DNA of 64,000 bases from CAVWSM01 sp963757805 (GTDB lineage: Bacteria > Actinomycetota > Actinomycetes > Jiangellales > Jiangellaceae): NCBI GenBank assembly GCA_963757805.1, contig CAVWSM010000013.1, positions 124,001 through 188,000 of the forward strand. Direction: 5' to 3'. Of the stretch, positions 34,306 to 44,224 are shown one piece after another. The translations under genes were made by a program, and so were the position numbers. The notes under the pieces were generated by a model, which had not been told where the DNA came from, made no database searches, and worked only from the letters and a program-made list of their open reading frames with translations. Numbering within the stretch: the stretch's first letter is position 1; every line of letters begins with the position of its first letter.

Positions 34306-35965
34306 TCAGCGGATCGAGGCGTTGGTCGGATTGACACCTTCGCGCGCGGCGTACGCCGCCGCCTCGGCGCGGGTGCTGAGGTTCAGCTTTGTCAGGATGC
34401 TGCTCACGTGGTGCGCGACCGTCTTTCGGCTGATGTACAGCTGAGTGGCGATCTGCGGGTTGGTCATACCTTGTGCCACGAGGTCGAGTACGTCGCGCTC
34501 GCGACGCGAGAGCAATCCGACATCGCGCGGACCCGGCTTCGGCGTGACGCCGAGGTCGCGCAGGATCGCCGCCGCGCGGTCGGCGTCATGGCGTGCACCG
34601 AGCCGCTCGAACACTGCCAGCGCACGGCCGGCTTCGACGGCGGCGAGCGCCGGGTCGGTCGCGGAGACAACCATGGCCCGCGCCAGCCGGGAGCTTGCCG
34701 CCTCGTACGGCAGCTCCCTCGCGTCGAACGCCGCCGCCGCATCGCACAGCAAGCTTGCTGACTCGTCGTCACGTCCCATCGCGCCCGCGACGAGCCCGGC
34801 TGCCCGCGCGCACAAGGCGGTGGCCTGCGGATGCCGATGACTACGGACAGGCACGCTGCAGGGACCGCGCTATGTCGTCAGCAGCCGACACCTCGCCCGC
34901 AGCGAGGTAAGCCTCTGCAAGAGCGGCCGCGACGCCGACGAACTCGACATCCTGCTCGCGCACGTCCTCGAGCCGCTCCTTGAGTATGGCAACGGCACGG
35001 TCGGCGTGCTCCCGCGCGATCAGAACTCGAGCCGTGACGACGGCACCTTGTGGCCAACCTGCCACCTCGTCGAGCAGGCGCTCAGCGACCGCGGCCTGCC
35101 CCTGCTGTAGCCGCAGCTCGGCAAGGGCAGCCAACGCCTCGCAGCGCGGCTCCCGTCCCAGATCGACGGACATCGACAGCGCGGCTGCGAGCTCCCGCTC
35201 GGCTTTCTCCCAGTGTCCCGTGGCGACGAGCACCCTGCCGTAGTGCGAGCGGCATCGCGCCTGGAGGAACGGGCAGCCATATCTCTCCGTGAACGCGTCG
35301 GCGGCACCGCACCACTCCCTAGCCCGCTTCAGGTCCTGCAGCAGGCTGCACGCGGCCAGCATGCTGCAGCTGTTCCACACGACGGTCTCGAGTCGCTGAC
35401 ACTCCCCCGCGTAGGTGCCGGCCATCGCCTCGTCGAGCAGGGCCAGCCCCTCGTCAACGTCGCCATGAGAGACAAGCGCCCGACCCAGATCGGCCATCGC
35501 AACCAGCTCGAGGTCCGTATCGCGGGACGCGCGGGCGCCGTCCAGGGCTCGGCGCAACAGCTCTAGCTGCTCGTCGGGATCCGATGAGACGTAGCCCTCC
35601 ATCAACCACAGCCACGGATCGAGACTCCGGTCGTCGCCGGTGCTGGCCGCGCGCCTGGCCCGCGCGATCCAACCCCGTGCCGCGGCCTCGTTGTCCAGGT
35701 TGCTGAGGTAGGTCACCGCGATCTCCAGGGCGACTGCCGCCGCGTCCCCCAGACGTTGCTCGCCGCGATAGATCGCGTACGCCCGTTCACGGTGCCGGAG
35801 GCTCGCACGGAGGTCGCCGAGCCACCACAGCGTGCTGCCCATGCCGGCAAGCGCGTCGGGCGACTCCTGCTCGCCCAGGGCGAGCCGGAAGAGCTCTCGG
35901 GCCGCTTGCCACTGGCCGGCGGCGAGGGCCTCCTGCGCGCTCGCCAGGTGCTCGTCGTACCCCAC
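34306..35965 (-). pseudogene. LuxR-family regulator with TPR-like repeats, one frameshift
   Basis: Starts at the GTG 35965 (MGYDEHLASAQEALAAGQW). It has a long helical TPR-like region (LGDLRASLRHRERAYAIYRG and similar) without an AAA domain, then a frame change near 34850 and a C-terminal LuxR HTH (SRRERDVLDLVAQGMTNPQI, then SRKTVAHHVSSILTKLN). About 553 codons. The effector is unknown. The next upstream gene is a divergent methyltransferase. Confidence 0.8.
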
Positions 35966-36089
35966 CCCCTCATGGTCCGAGGATCTGACCTGAGTCGAAA
36001 CCCCAAGACCGGCGGAAAATAGGTCACTTGACCGATGCTGAGAGTTAGTGGCCGTCCGAGCCTGAAAATCTGGACCGACGGAGGCCGCC

Positions 36090-36884
36090 ATGACCGAGAC
36101 ATTCCACCTCACGGTGGAGCAGGCCGAGGCCTACGACGCGCTGTTCGTGCCGGCACTCTTCGCTCAATGGGCTCCGCAGCTGCTCGATACCGCCAACGTC
36201 TCGCCGGGCCAGCGGGTGCTCGACGTGGCATGCGGCACCGGGGTGGTTGCACGCGCGGCCGCCGACTTGGTGGGTGAAGCCGACCTGGTCGTTGGTGTCG
36301 ATCTGAACGCCGCAATGCTCGAGGTTGCGAAGCGTGTCCGGCCGGACATCCAGTGGCTCAGCGGCGATGCAGCCGACTTGCCCTTCGACGACGGATCGTT
36401 CGACGCCGTGCTTTGCCAGTCCGCGCTCTTCTTCTTCCCCGACCCGGCGGCCGCCATCCGCGAGATGAGCCGAGTCGCCAAGACAGGCGGCACGGTAGCG
36501 CTGCAGACCTACGCCAGCCTCGATGCGCAGCCGACGTACGGCCTATTTGTCGACGTCGTCCTCAAGCACGCCGGTCCGGAAGCCAAGAGCCTTGTGACGA
36601 CGTACTTCTCACAGGGCGACCCGGACGAGCTCGCGATGGCTTTCGCCGGTGCAGGGCTCGAGGTCACCGAGACTCGCACGCCCATGGGCATCGCCCGCTA
36701 CGCGTCGGTGGCCGCCTTGGTGGAGATCGAGGTCAAGGGGACGCCACTCATCGACAGGCTGAGCGAGGAGGTCCTGGAGCGGATTCTGGCGGACTGCCGG
36801 CAGCTGCTGGACGAGCACACGACACCCACTGGGGCCGTGGAGATGCCGATCCGTGCGGTCTTCATCGCCGGCCGGAAGGCTTGA
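36090..36884 (+). CDS. Class I SAM-dependent methyltransferase
   Basis: 264 residues. Motif I is VLDVACGTGVVARAAADL, the acidic residue of motif II is VVGVDLNAAML, and motif IV is FDAVLCQSALFFFPDP. It belongs to the UbiE/COQ5-like branch, with a small C-terminal region. The substrate is unknown. It is divergent from the LuxR regulator. Confidence 0.9.
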   Translation: MTETFHLTVEQAEAYDALFVPALFAQWAPQLLDTANVSPGQRVLDVACGTGVVARAAADLVGEADLVVGVDLNAAMLEVAKRVRPDIQWLSGDAADLPFDDGSFDAVLCQSALFFFPDPAAAIREMSRVAKTGGTVALQTYASLDAQPTYGLFVDVVLKHAGPEAKSLVTTYFSQGDPDELAMAFAGAGLEVTETRTPMGIARYASVAALVEIEVKGTPLIDRLSEEVLERILADCRQLLDEHTTPTGAVEMPIRAVFIAGRKA

Positions 36885-36919
36885 GCGCCGCTCGATGGAG
36901 CGGGGTGTAGAACGGGCGC

Positions 36920-37531
36920 ATGGGCCGCACGGACCGGCGGAGTACGCAGATCGCAGCAACGCGCGCGTTCTTCGGGGCACGTGCAGCCGACTGGGAAGAC
37001 AGGTTTCCGGACGACGACCCGCTGTACGCGCAGGCGGTTGCGGAGCTGACACCGCCACGTGGTGGGGTCGCGCTGGACGCTGCTTGCGGAACCGGGCGAG
37101 CGCTGCCTGCCTTGCGCGACGCGGTCGGACCGGCTGGGATCGTCATCGCCGTAGACCTGACCACCGAGATGCTGGCCGAAGCCGTACGACGCGGCCGTGA
37201 CTCAGTCGCCACCTTGGTCCTGGCCGATGCAACCAACCTGCCGCTCAAGGACGGATCGGTGGACGTCGTCTTTGCCGCCGGGCTGCTCCCCCACCTCGAT
37301 GATGCGGTGGCAGGGCTGGTGGAGCTAGCGCGCGTCTGCCGTGCCGGTGCACGGCTGGCGCTGTTCCATCCGATCGGACGGCAGAGCCTCGCCCGTCGAC
37401 AGGGGCGGGAGCTCGACCCCAACGACTTCCGGGGCGAGGAGAGGATCCGCGTCGCACTCGCCGAGGCCGGGTGGAACTGCGAGTCGGTCGACGACTCCGA
37501 GCACCGCTATCTCGTCCTCGCGGTTCGCTAG
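36920..37531 (+). CDS. Class I SAM-dependent methyltransferase
   Basis: 203 residues. Motif I is ALDAACGTGRALPALRDAV, then VIAVDLTTEMLAEA, LVLADATNLPLKDGSVDVV and FAAGLLPHLDD. It is shorter than the preceding methyltransferase and not a close copy of it. Its stop overlaps the convergent poly-glutamate hydrolase stop by 4 bp. Confidence 0.88.
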   Translation: MGRTDRRSTQIAATRAFFGARAADWEDRFPDDDPLYAQAVAELTPPRGGVALDAACGTGRALPALRDAVGPAGIVIAVDLTTEMLAEAVRRGRDSVATLVLADATNLPLKDGSVDVVFAAGLLPHLDDAVAGLVELARVCRAGARLALFHPIGRQSLARRQGRELDPNDFRGEERIRVALAEAGWNCESVDDSEHRYLVLAVR

Positions 37532-38424
37532 CCGGCGCGGTTCTGAGACAGGAGTGCTTCTGCGATCGCCTCCGCCACGAGCCGCGTCGCCTTGACCGAC
37601 TGCCGAAGCCGTCGCGACTGCTCGATCTGCACGCCTCCTAAGCCCCCTAGTCGGTTGACCACGTTCCCTGGCGAAAGTCCGGAGAACGGATCACTGCACT
37701 GCGTGGTCACGAACACCCTGAAGGCGGAATCGGGCGGCAGCTTGTGCCTGATCCGGTCGGCGATCTCATCTCTGCCGTCGAGGTCGAACTGCCCGCCAAC
37801 GATCACGTCCAACGCCTCCCCGGTGAACGGGTTCGTCGCGCTGCCGAAACCGTGGAACGAGACGGCCACGGAGTGCTCGCGCCCGAGCAGCTCGCGGAAC
37901 CCGGCAAACGACTGCTCGCTGATGTCATCACTCGTGATGTGCAGGCGAGGGCTCTGGTTCTGACCACGTCCAGCACAGACCCAGGAGTCGAGCTGCAGCC
38001 GCTCATCGGCAACCAGCAGCGCTACCTGCTCGGCTGTACGGCGCTCGATGGCACCGCCGTGCGGAGCGATGACGGCGACGTCGCCAGAGACCGTGACAGT
38101 CTCGGTCAGCTGCTGATCGGCGAAGAGGTTGGTCGTCGCCAGAACTGTCGCAGCGGGCATGCCTCCCAGGAACAGGCGGTCGGGATCGCCGAGCGCGACT
38201 TGTGCCTCGTTGGAGCCGGCGTCCCGGAGGACGGCAGTCACCGTGAACGCGGCAAAGGACGCACCACTGTTCAGCATCAGCTGCGGCCGTGCTCCGGGGC
38301 GGCTGAAATCGGCTGGCACCGCAAGGTCCAACGCTGCAAAGGCGCCTGCCGACAGACACACTTGCTCGTCGGACAACCTCACGGCGCAGACATCTTCCAC
38401 GACCTGAAGCTGCGCTTCCCCCAT
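37528..38424 (-). CDS. Poly-gamma-glutamate hydrolase-like (PghP) zinc peptidase
   Basis: 298 residues from an ATG with GGAGG upstream. The C-terminal domain (about 110-298) has VAVIAPHGGAIERRTAEQ (metal ligands), SVAVSFHGFG and DVIVGGQFD, which fit the phage-derived PghP family that cleaves poly-gamma-glutamate amide bonds. The first ~95 residues form an extra beta-rich domain (DVCAVRLSDEQVCLSAG, MLNSGASFAAFTVTAVLRD) of unknown role. No signal peptide, so it may act inside the cell or on imported peptides. Confidence 0.8.
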   Translation of the reverse strand: MGEAQLQVVEDVCAVRLSDEQVCLSAGAFAALDLAVPADFSRPGARPQLMLNSGASFAAFTVTAVLRDAGSNEAQVALGDPDRLFLGGMPAATVLATTNLFADQQLTETVTVSGDVAVIAPHGGAIERRTAEQVALLVADERLQLDSWVCAGRGQNQSPRLHITSDDISEQSFAGFRELLGREHSVAVSFHGFGSATNPFTGEALDVIVGGQFDLDGRDEIADRIRHKLPPDSAFRVFVTTQCSDPFSGLSPGNVVNRLGGLGGVQIEQSRRLRQSVKATRLVAEAIAEALLSQNRAG

Positions 38425-38573
38425 TTCTCACCTCCAGCTTGGTGGCTACCCAAGAGTGTGCCCGGCCTGGTGCGCCCGCAGGACGACAAGAGTTCACCGA
38501 GGGTTGTCTGTTGGCTCTTGCGGGTAATCGACACCATGCGGTGGGCTGGAGTAGTTTGCCTAGGGAGGTCGAC

Positions 38574-39857
38574 ATGCGCGTCCGGAGTTTCCGCCTGAGT
38601 GCCTCGATCGTCGCCACACTGTCGCTGCTGGGGACGGCGAGCGTCGTCGCGAGTCCCGGAGCCATCGCTCACGGGTCGACGGACGATCCGGTGCGGTTCG
38701 CAACGTTCAACGCTTCCCTCAACCGCCTGGCGGAGGGGCAGCTCATCACTGACCTGTCCACCACCGGCAACGCCCAGGCGGCGACGGTCGCGCAGATCAT
38801 CCAGCGTACGAGACCTGACGTGCTGCTGATCAACGAGTTCGACTTCGACGCGCAGGGTACGGCGCTGCGACTGTTCCAGGACAACTACTTGTCGGTAAGT
38901 CAGGGCGGCGCGCAGCCGATCACCTACCGCTATCGCTTCACTGCACCATCGAACACGGGAATCTCTTCCGGCTTCGATCTGAACAACAACGGGCAGACAG
39001 TGACCCAACCCGGCGCGCCGGGATACGGCGACGACTCCTTGGGCTTTGGCGCTTTCCCCGGACAGTTCGGCATGGCGGTCTACTCGCGCTACCCGATCGA
39101 CACCCACGAGGTGCGTACCTTCCAGCACTTCCTGTGGAAGGACATGCCTGGCGCCCTGCTGCCGGACGACCCCACAACCTCTGCACCCAAAGACTGGTAC
39201 TCGCCTGCTGAGCAGGCCATCTTCCCGCTGTCGTCCAAGAGCCACTGGGACCTGCCGATCAAGATCGACCGGCGCACGGTCCACTTCCTGGTGAGCCACC
39301 CGACCCCGCCTGTGTTCGACGGTCCGGAGGATCGCAACGGGCTGCGCAACTTCGACGAGATCCGGTTCTGGTCCGATTACATCTCCCCTGGTCGGGGGCG
39401 CTACATCTACGACGACGAGGGGAAGACCGGCGGTCTGAAGCCCGGCGAGCACTTCGTCATCGCCGGCGACCAGAACTCCGACCCGCTCGATGGGGACAGC
39501 GTCCCCGGAGCGATCCAACAACTTCTCGACGACCGTCGCGTCAACGCATCGATGGCCCCCAGCAGCGCCGGAGCTCCGGAGGCAGCGACCCGACAAGGTG
39601 GCGCCAACGCCACGCACCGGTCTGACCCAAAGTTCGACACAGCGGACTTCGCGGACACGGCGCCGGGCAACCTGCGCGCCGACTACGTGCTGCCAGATCG
39701 GCGGCTCCGCATCGTCGATTCCGCGGTGTTCTGGCCGCTGCGGTCAGACCCGCTGTCGGCCCTGACCGGCGAGTTCAACGTGGAGGTTCCGTTCAGCTTC
39801 CCGAGCTCGGACCACCGGCTGGTGTGGGTCGATGTCAAGGTCTCCCGAGGGCGCTAG
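38574..39857 (+). CDS. Secreted endonuclease/exonuclease/phosphatase-fold protein
   Basis: 427 residues from an ATG with TAGGGAGG upstream. The signal peptide is followed by an EEP domain: RFATFNASLNR, VLLINEFDFD (catalytic Glu), SKSHWDLPI, a conserved FLVSHPTPPVFDGPEDRN, VIAGDQNSDP and SSDHRLVWVDV. It matches secreted EEP proteins of actinobacteria, likely nucleases or phosphodiesterases; the substrate is unknown. It is divergent from the PghP-like gene. Confidence 0.92.
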   Translation: MRVRSFRLSASIVATLSLLGTASVVASPGAIAHGSTDDPVRFATFNASLNRLAEGQLITDLSTTGNAQAATVAQIIQRTRPDVLLINEFDFDAQGTALRLFQDNYLSVSQGGAQPITYRYRFTAPSNTGISSGFDLNNNGQTVTQPGAPGYGDDSLGFGAFPGQFGMAVYSRYPIDTHEVRTFQHFLWKDMPGALLPDDPTTSAPKDWYSPAEQAIFPLSSKSHWDLPIKIDRRTVHFLVSHPTPPVFDGPEDRNGLRNFDEIRFWSDYISPGRGRYIYDDEGKTGGLKPGEHFVIAGDQNSDPLDGDSVPGAIQQLLDDRRVNASMAPSSAGAPEAATRQGGANATHRSDPKFDTADFADTAPGNLRADYVLPDRRLRIVDSAVFWPLRSDPLSALTGEFNVEVPFSFPSSDHRLVWVDVKVSRGR

Positions 39858-39873
39858 CCCCACGATGCGCCGG

Positions 39874-42172
39874 TCAGACTCGGCCGGTCGCGAACGCCAA
39901 GGCCTCGTCGACATCCATGGACTGACCCTGCGCGAAGGCTTGAGTGAACGCGAGGTCGCTCAGCGCGTTTCGCACCGTCTCTATGGTGCGTTCCCGATTC
40001 TCCTCAGGGGCCATGTAATAGAGGTACGACCATGAGCCGAGGGCCACACGCAGACCATCGGCCGCGCCGAACAAGGTTGCTGCTCGCAGATGGCTGCTTT
40101 CCCGTGCCTCGATCTCGGCAAGCGAGTCGAGGCAGTAGGCCAGGTTCGCGCGGTCGCGGATGACTCGCGGCAGCTCAACGCTTTCGAGGACCCACGCTCT
40201 CGCCGTCCGGGTCTCGTCGCGGGCCAACGCGACCTGCGTCAGGTTGTAGAGAGCAACGTAGATGACCAGCCTGTCGCCGCGCGCGCGTGCCGAGCTCAGC
40301 CCCTCCTCGAACAGACCCACAGCCTCACCCGACGCACCTTGGAGCAGTCGCACGGTGCCAAGCCACACCTTCGCTAGTGACCAGAGCCAGTCCTGGCCCT
40401 GCTGTTCGGCGAGCTCGACCGTGTGCAGTAGCTGCTCGGCGGCGTGCACATCGTGCCCGGTTGCCATCGACACGAGGGCAATGCCGCCAACGGCATAGCC
40501 GAGAGCGTCAGCGTCGTGTGCGGCTGTTGCCCCTTCGACCGCTTGCCTCCAGTGCTCCCGTGCGTCGTCGATCGCGCCTTCGGCGTAGGCCATGCTCGCC
40601 GCCGCGAGGTTTGCACGGACGCGTACAGCCGGAGTCAACGGGTGGGCAAGAGCCTGCTCCATCCACTCCCGTCCCTCACGCCAGGTGCCCCCAAGCCACC
40701 ACGCCAGCCAGAGCGCCCACCCGATGCGCGCCGCTGTCTCGTTGTCACCCGAGGCAAGTGACCACGTTATGGCCGCCCGAACATCGTCGTCCTCACGTTC
40801 GATCGTTTGCAGCCACTCGGCTTGCTCGGCGTTCTTGAACGATGGGGCCGCTCGCTCGGACAGCGCGAGAAAGACTGCGGCGTGGGCGCGCGCTGGCTTC
40901 GTACTCCTCGCCCGTCTCTTGGAGCAGACTCCGCGCATACTGCCGGACGGGCTCGAGCATCCCGTAGCGGACGGTCCCGCCAGGCCCGCGCTGCACCGCA
41001 ATGAGCGAGTTGTCGGCAAGCCGTTCCAGCAGCGCTAACGCAGGCTGCCCGAACAGTCCCTCCGCCGATTCGAGTGTGAACCCGTCGGCGAACACCGAGA
41101 GCCAGCGCAGGGCGCGCTGCTCGTCCGGGTCCAGGAGCCGGTGGCTCCAGTCGAGCGCGGCCCGCATCGAGCGTTGCCGCTCCGGCAGATCGCGAGAGCC
41201 GCCTGCTGCGATCGCCTCATCGAGCCGAGCGAGCAGCGTTGCGGCGTCCAGGGTCCTCATCTTCGCCGCCGCAAGCTCCAGCGCAAGGGGCAGCCCGGCG
41301 AGGCGGCGACAGATCTCCCGTACGTCATCGGAGGCGGCTTCATCCACGGTCAACGATGGCGCCGCGGCGCGGGCACGCTGTACGAACAGCTCACTGGCCG
41401 CTGCTGCCGGAAGCGGAGTCACAGCAACCTCCACCTCGCCCCTGACCCGCAGTGGGGCGCGACTGGTTACCAAGATCGTCAACTGCGGGCAGCGCGCGAG
41501 CGCCTCGGCGACAAGCTGTGCAGTCGCGTCGAGGACATGCTCGGCGTTGTCGAGCACAAGGAGCATGTGTTCTTGCTGCAGGTGGGCGAGCACCGACTCC
41601 ACCGGCTCGGCACCCGGCACGTCGCGTACGCCAAGCGCATGCGCCAAAGCAGTAGGCACTTGCGTCGCGGTCGCCAATGGTGCCAGCGAGACGAAGGCGG
41701 TCCCATCGGGGAACGAGGCCCGCCGCGCCGCCTCGACCGCCAGTCGCGTCTTGCCGACACCCCCTGGTCCGGTGAGGCTGACCAGCCGGGACTGGCCGCC
41801 GGCGACGAGGTCATGGATCTGGGCAAGCTCTGACTCTCGGCCGACGAGTGGCGTGGGAGGCACGGGAACGGAGGCGCGCTCCCAGGTGACGACGGAGGGC
41901 TCTGCGGCCGTCCCGGCCGGCGTGGGCCGGGGTGGCACAGCCGCCTGGAGGGCAGCGCGATCCGCGTCCGAGAGTCCCAAGGCGGTCGCGAGCGAGCGGA
42001 CGGTGTGCGGATAGGGACGTCGGCGAGTCCCGCGCTCGAGAGCGCTCACCGCATCGACCGTCAGCCCGGCTCGGTGAGCCAACTCCTCCTGGGTGAGGGC
42101 GGCGGCCTGGCGCAGCTCGCGCAGGCGCGACCCGAAGCCGCTGTCCTGCTTAGCCCCCGCTTGGCCAGACAC
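39874..42172 (-). pseudogene. XRE-HTH / NB-ARC / TPR transcriptional regulator, one frameshift
   Basis: Starts at an ATG at 42172. It has an N-terminal XRE HTH (RLRELRQAAALTQEELAHRA), an AAA/NB-ARC ATPase with VSLTGPGGVGKTRLAVEAAR, LLVLDNAEHV and RLAGLPLALELAAAKMR, and a long TPR region. The frame changes near 40895 (YEASA to RAHAAVFLALSERA), giving about 765 codons. These STAND regulators often control adjacent genes; the divergent membrane-protein gene is the obvious candidate. Confidence 0.82.
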
Positions 42173-42287
42173 GCGGGCAGCCTAACCGCCAACTGTGCGG
42201 GTGGTGTCCGGATTCTGTCCGTGGATCGAAGGGAGGTTCGCCCGCACGCTGGGTTCACCGCACGAACTCGAGATTGGATCGAACGAC

Positions 42288-42992
42288 ATGACTGCCTCCA
42301 CCGCGGACCGTACCGACTGGCCCGGAGCGCCGGCTCCGGACGTGATCCCCGCCCGACCGACGCGGGGCTGGGCCGTTGCCGGCATCGGCGCTGCCGTCGC
42401 GGCCATTGCCGGCCTGGCCGGAAGCAGCGCGATGACCGCTGTCTACGACAGCAGCCTGGGCGGTGACGTCACGGCCATCGCCGACAAGATGTCGACCCAG
42501 TCTGCGCAGCTGCTCGTGTTCCATGTGGGGACACTGGTCGCTGTGCTCCTGCTGCCGATATTTGCCGCAGGGCTCTCGCGCCGCCTCGCCGCTCGAATGC
42601 CGGCCGACAGCTTGGTCCCTCGAGTGGCTTCCACGGGCCTTCTGCTCGTCGCCGTCGCGGGAATGCTCGGCACCGCGCTCGACACCGAGTTCCTGGTCGA
42701 CATCGACGACCCGACGCTCGTCTCGCCCGAGTCAGCAGTGTTCTTCGGCCATTGGGTCGGCACGGTCCCGTGGGTCTGGGTCGGCGCCGGGCTCGCCGCC
42801 CTAGCAGTCGCGATCGCCGCGCTTCGTCATGCCGCAGCGCCACGGTGGCTCGGCTGGGTCAGCCTGGTCTTCGGTGGGCTGATCGTGGTGATCGGCGTGT
42901 CCCCACTGCAGTACATGGCGGCGATGATCGGTCCGATCTGGCTGCTTGTCGCCGCGATCGGGTTCTCCGCAGGCGACCGCAGAGTCGCCTGA
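42288..42992 (+). CDS. Hypothetical membrane protein, about six helices
   Basis: About 234 residues from the ATG at 42288; the ribosome binding site is weak. Six hydrophobic segments are visible, such as GIGAAVAAIAGLAGSSAM and LLVFHVGTLVAVLLLPIFAAG. No enzymatic motif is seen. It is divergent from the XRE/NB-ARC regulator. Confidence 0.82.
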   Translation: MTASTADRTDWPGAPAPDVIPARPTRGWAVAGIGAAVAAIAGLAGSSAMTAVYDSSLGGDVTAIADKMSTQSAQLLVFHVGTLVAVLLLPIFAAGLSRRLAARMPADSLVPRVASTGLLLVAVAGMLGTALDTEFLVDIDDPTLVSPESAVFFGHWVGTVPWVWVGAGLAALAVAIAALRHAAAPRWLGWVSLVFGGLIVVIGVSPLQYMAAMIGPIWLLVAAIGFSAGDRRVA

Positions 42993-43014
42993 CCCAGCAG
43001 TCGTTGACCTCGAA

Positions 43015-43067
43015 ACTGAAGCGCTGTGCGCGACCCGCCCTCGGAGTGTCGCGCACGACGCTTCAGT
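43015..43067. terminator. 20-bp-arm inverted repeat between convergent genes
   Basis: Arms 43015-43034 and 43048-43067 pair with two mismatches around a 13-nt loop. It lies between the stops of the membrane-protein gene and the quinone-oxidoreductase remnant, so a bidirectional terminator is plausible. No T tract. Confidence 0.7.
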
Positions 43068-43083
43068 CTGTGGGCTTGGGGTT

Positions 43084-43412
43084 CTACGGAATCAGCACGA
43101 CCTTGGCAGCCCCGCATACCCGGCGCTGGCCGGCCCGAGATGCGCAACGACGCGGCGGCCGAGCCATTGGTCGTCGACGTCGCTGCCCAACGCATCGACG
43201 GTGCCGGCAACCTCACGGCCCGGGATGGCCGGCAGTGACCGCGGCGTGAGACCGGGCGGACCGTCGCCGGCGCGGATCGTGGTGTCGATCAGGTGCACAC
43301 CCGCCGCTTCGACCGCGATTCGCACCGGTCCCTGCGCGGGTTTCGGATCGTCCACCTCCTCGTACAAGAGGTTGTCGGGCGGGCCGAAGGCGTGGAGCTG
43401 GATTGCACGCAT
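43084..43412 (-). pseudogene. Quinone oxidoreductase remnant with internal deletion
   Basis: Starts at the ATG 43412 and encodes about 105 residues of the GroES-like N-terminal domain of a zinc-type quinone oxidoreductase (MRAIQLHAFGPPDNLLYEE, then LPAIPGREVAGTVDALG). After GRRVVAHLGPASAGYA the frame continues to GLPRSC and stop. In the next frame the very end of such a protein is readable (AAKVVLIP, then stop at 43084). The Rossmann domain of about 200 residues is therefore deleted, and the tail is fused out of frame. Confidence 0.7.
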
Positions 43413-43509
43413 GCCATCACCGTAGAAACTCAACCGCACTTGAGGTCAACGAGCGGAGTCATGATCGACGCCGTGCGAGCCACTTGCTCCACTGACATGA
43501 TCGGGGCCT

Positions 43510-44196
43510 ATGGCTCGCAGTCCGACTGCTCAAACGGCTGGCACCGTGGCCCTCGCAGGGGTCGCGCTCTTCTGGGTCGGCCTTGTCGTAGGAGGTCTCC
43601 TTGCGCCGGACTATTCACCTCGAGAGGACTACATCTCTGCGCTTGCAGCACGGGGTTCCTCAGTAGCAGCCATTGGCATTGCGGCGATCGCCGCCCTGGG
43701 GCTGGCACACGTCGCGGCCGGTGTCGCCGCCCAGGCGGCATGGCGGGCGCATGCCCTGGCGCTGTTCCTCGTACTCGCTGGCGTGGCGGGCGTCGTCGTA
43801 GCGAGTGCGCGCATGAGCTGTGCGAGTGGGGCCGCAGGGTGTGGCATCACGATCACCTCCGGAAAGGACTGGATCGCGACCACTCACGGGTGGGCCATCG
43901 CGTTCTACGAGGTGTTCGGTGTCCTCGCGACAGCGGTCGTTGCGCTTGGCCTGGTCGGCAACCGGCGGGGCCGGTTGCCCCGGTGGCTTCGGGTAACCAG
44001 CGCCGTTTTGGGCGTCGCGTCTCTGCTCCTCGTCTCGCGACTCGGCGAGCCGCACACCGGGCTCTGGCAGCGACTCTGGGTGACCGTCAACTCCAGCGGG
44101 CTCGTCCTCATCACCCTTTTCGTCATGTCAACTGCGTCGCGTCCCGAGACCCAGCTCGCTGTCGAAGACCCAGCGCTGTCCCGCCGGCGCCAATGA
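43510..44196 (+). CDS. DUF998-family membrane protein
   Basis: 228 residues with six hydrophobic helices. The N-terminal PDYSPREDYISALAARGS is typical of DUF998 proteins. Function unknown. It converges on the KdpD-like gene. Confidence 0.8.
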   Translation: MARSPTAQTAGTVALAGVALFWVGLVVGGLLAPDYSPREDYISALAARGSSVAAIGIAAIAALGLAHVAAGVAAQAAWRAHALALFLVLAGVAGVVVASARMSCASGAAGCGITITSGKDWIATTHGWAIAFYEVFGVLATAVVALGLVGNRRGRLPRWLRVTSAVLGVASLLLVSRLGEPHTGLWQRLWVTVNSSGLVLITLFVMSTASRPETQLAVEDPALSRRRQ

Positions 44197-44224
44197 GTGT
44201 GGCCGCTCGTCAGGGCCCTTCACG

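Noticed and set aside
41001..42014. 337-codon rightward open frame in the NB-ARC gene
   Set aside because: Ser/Ala/Arg-rich antisense shadow; the opposite strand has clear P-loop and HTH motifs.
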